Assembly: GCF_000344805.1 (NCBI RefSeq)
Contig: NC_020453.1
Coordinates: 4,683,001-4,747,000 of the forward strand
DNA: 64,000 nt
Source: Bradyrhizobium oligotrophicum S58
Lineage (GTDB): Bacteria > Pseudomonadota > Alphaproteobacteria > Rhizobiales > Xanthobacteraceae
Direction: 5' to 3'
How positions within the stretch are numbered: the stretch's first letter is position 1; each line of letters starts with the position of its first letter. The position numbers and the translations under genes were made by a program. Of the stretch, positions 63,221-64,000 are shown in pieces. The notes beneath the pieces were generated by a model. That model worked only from the letters and a program-made list of their open reading frames with translations, had not been told where the DNA came from and did not search any database.

Positions 63221-64000
63221 ATGGCGTTGATGCGCCGTCAGTCGCTCGTCAAGTTCGATGCGCCGCTCTGTGAAACCATCGTCGAGACGCCGAAGCCGCA
63301 AGGCCGGGAAGTGCTCGTCCGCATCGAGCGGTGCGGCCTGTGCCACTCGGACCTGCACATCCAGGACGGCTATGCCGATCTCGGCGGCGGCAAGCGCCTG
63401 GACACGACGCGCGGCATGACGCTGCCGTTCACGCTCGGACACGAGATCGCCGGCGTCGTCGACGAAGTCGGCACCGACGTGCCGAAGGAGCTGATCGGCG
63501 CACGGCGCGCGGTGTTTCCGTGGATCGGCTGCGGCCAGTGCCGCGACTGCGCCAATGGCGATGAGAACCTGTGCACCAAACAGCGCTTCCTCGGCGTCTC
63601 GATCGACGGCGGCTTCGCCACGCATGTGCTGGTGCCCGACGCGAAATATCTGCTGGAATATGATCCGCTGCCGGTCAATCAGGCGGCGACCCTGATGTGC
63701 TCGGGCGTGACCGCCTATGGCGCGCTGAAGCGCCTGGTCGATCGGCCGCGCCAGCGCAATCTGCTGCTGATCGGGCTCGGCGGCGTCGGCATGATGGGCC
63801 TGTCGTTCGCGCAGGCCATGTTCAAGCAGCCGATCTCGGTCGCAGACCTCTCGGCCGCCGCGCGCGACACGGCGCTGCAGAATGGCGCCACGACCGCCTA
63901 TGATCCGTCCGAGCCGGACGTGATCAAGCGCATTCTCAAGGAGACGGGCGGCGGCTTCGACGAGGTCGTCGACTTCGCCGGCAACGAGAAGTCGATGGCG
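63221..64000 (+). CDS. Zinc-dependent alcohol dehydrogenase, N-terminal part
   Basis: The gene runs off the window; 260 codons are visible. The ATG at 63221 follows CAGGGAGA. It is a medium-chain dehydrogenase: RCGLCHSDLHIQDGY (catalytic zinc Cys and the Cys-His-x-Asp), GHEIAGVVDEVG with the metal His, the structural zinc loop GCGQCRDCANGDENLC with four Cys, and the Rossmann motif LIGLGGVGMMGL. It oxidises an alcohol or reduces an aldehyde with NAD(P). It lies 27 bases after rsmA and could be read from the same transcript. Substrate unknown. Confidence 0.93.
   Translation, partial: MALMRRQSLVKFDAPLCETIVETPKPQGREVLVRIERCGLCHSDLHIQDGYADLGGGKRLDTTRGMTLPFTLGHEIAGVVDEVGTDVPKELIGARRAVFPWIGCGQCRDCANGDENLCTKQRFLGVSIDGGFATHVLVPDAKYLLEYDPLPVNQAATLMCSGVTAYGALKRLVDRPRQRNLLLIGLGGVGMMGLSFAQAMFKQPISVADLSAAARDTALQNGATTAYDPSEPDVIKRILKETGGGFDEVVDFAGNEKSMA

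Noticed and set aside
1..64000. CRISPR arrays
   Set aside because: No regularly spaced direct repeats were seen anywhere in the window.

Overview
The window looks like a chromosomal segment of a Bradyrhizobium-type alphaproteobacterium (Hyphomicrobiales). The reasons are the high-GC coding bias, the block holC-pepA / lptF-lptG-lptD-surA-pdxA-rsmA, the run purM-purN / CDP-alcohol phosphatidyltransferase / hdaA / ppk1 / ppx, a molybdenum storage protein pair, and dispersed palindromic repeats of a kind I associate with Bradyrhizobium. The assignment rests on recognition, not on a database search. No rRNA, tRNA, CRISPR array, transposase or prophage gene was seen.

Layout. 1-5.7 kb: end of a type I secretion ABC exporter, exported proteins, CreA, an L,D-transpeptidase and a Tat-type glutathione peroxidase. 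5.8-12.5 kb: polysaccharide deacetylase, reductase-like protein, DoxX, malic enzyme MaeB and a large envelope protein. 12.5-13.8 kb: gene-free repeat region. 13.8-19.2 kb: three Tad-type pilus/surface proteins, RlpA and an orphan substrate-binding protein. 19.7-28.4 kb: aspS, then an AT-richer two-gene cassette encoding an unknown protein and a 993-residue HD-phosphohydrolase/phosphoribosyltransferase fusion, then selO, a 36-codon membrane microprotein and rnd. 28.5-33.5 kb: two tiny divergent genes, an operon of two acyltransferase-like proteins and a degenerate isochorismatase-fold protein with a divergent LysR regulator, an autotransporter-type barrel and a cold-shock gene.

33.7-40.7 kb: purine synthesis (purM, purN), phospholipid synthesis, replication control (hdaA) and polyphosphate metabolism (ppk1, ppx). 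41-48.2 kb: a molybdenum module with two aldehyde dehydrogenases, a DUF2478 protein, mosB-mosA and a ModE-like regulator fused to a periplasmic-binding-protein-like domain. Palindromes with the GCTATAT-N8-ATATAGC layout lie in front of the first dehydrogenase gene and in front of mosB. 48.2-53.2 kb: TerC-family protein, ndk, small proteins, an ABC-F ATPase and a lipoprotein. 53.2-64 kb: holC-pepA, divergent from the LPS-export/outer-membrane operon, ending in a partial zinc alcohol dehydrogenase.

Two regions stand out. One is the low-GC HD-PRTase cassette at 21.9-25.3 kb, a plausible nucleotide-acting conflict or defence module. The other is the molybdenum storage regulon with its paired dyad operators. 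Most of the rest is ordinary housekeeping and envelope biology.
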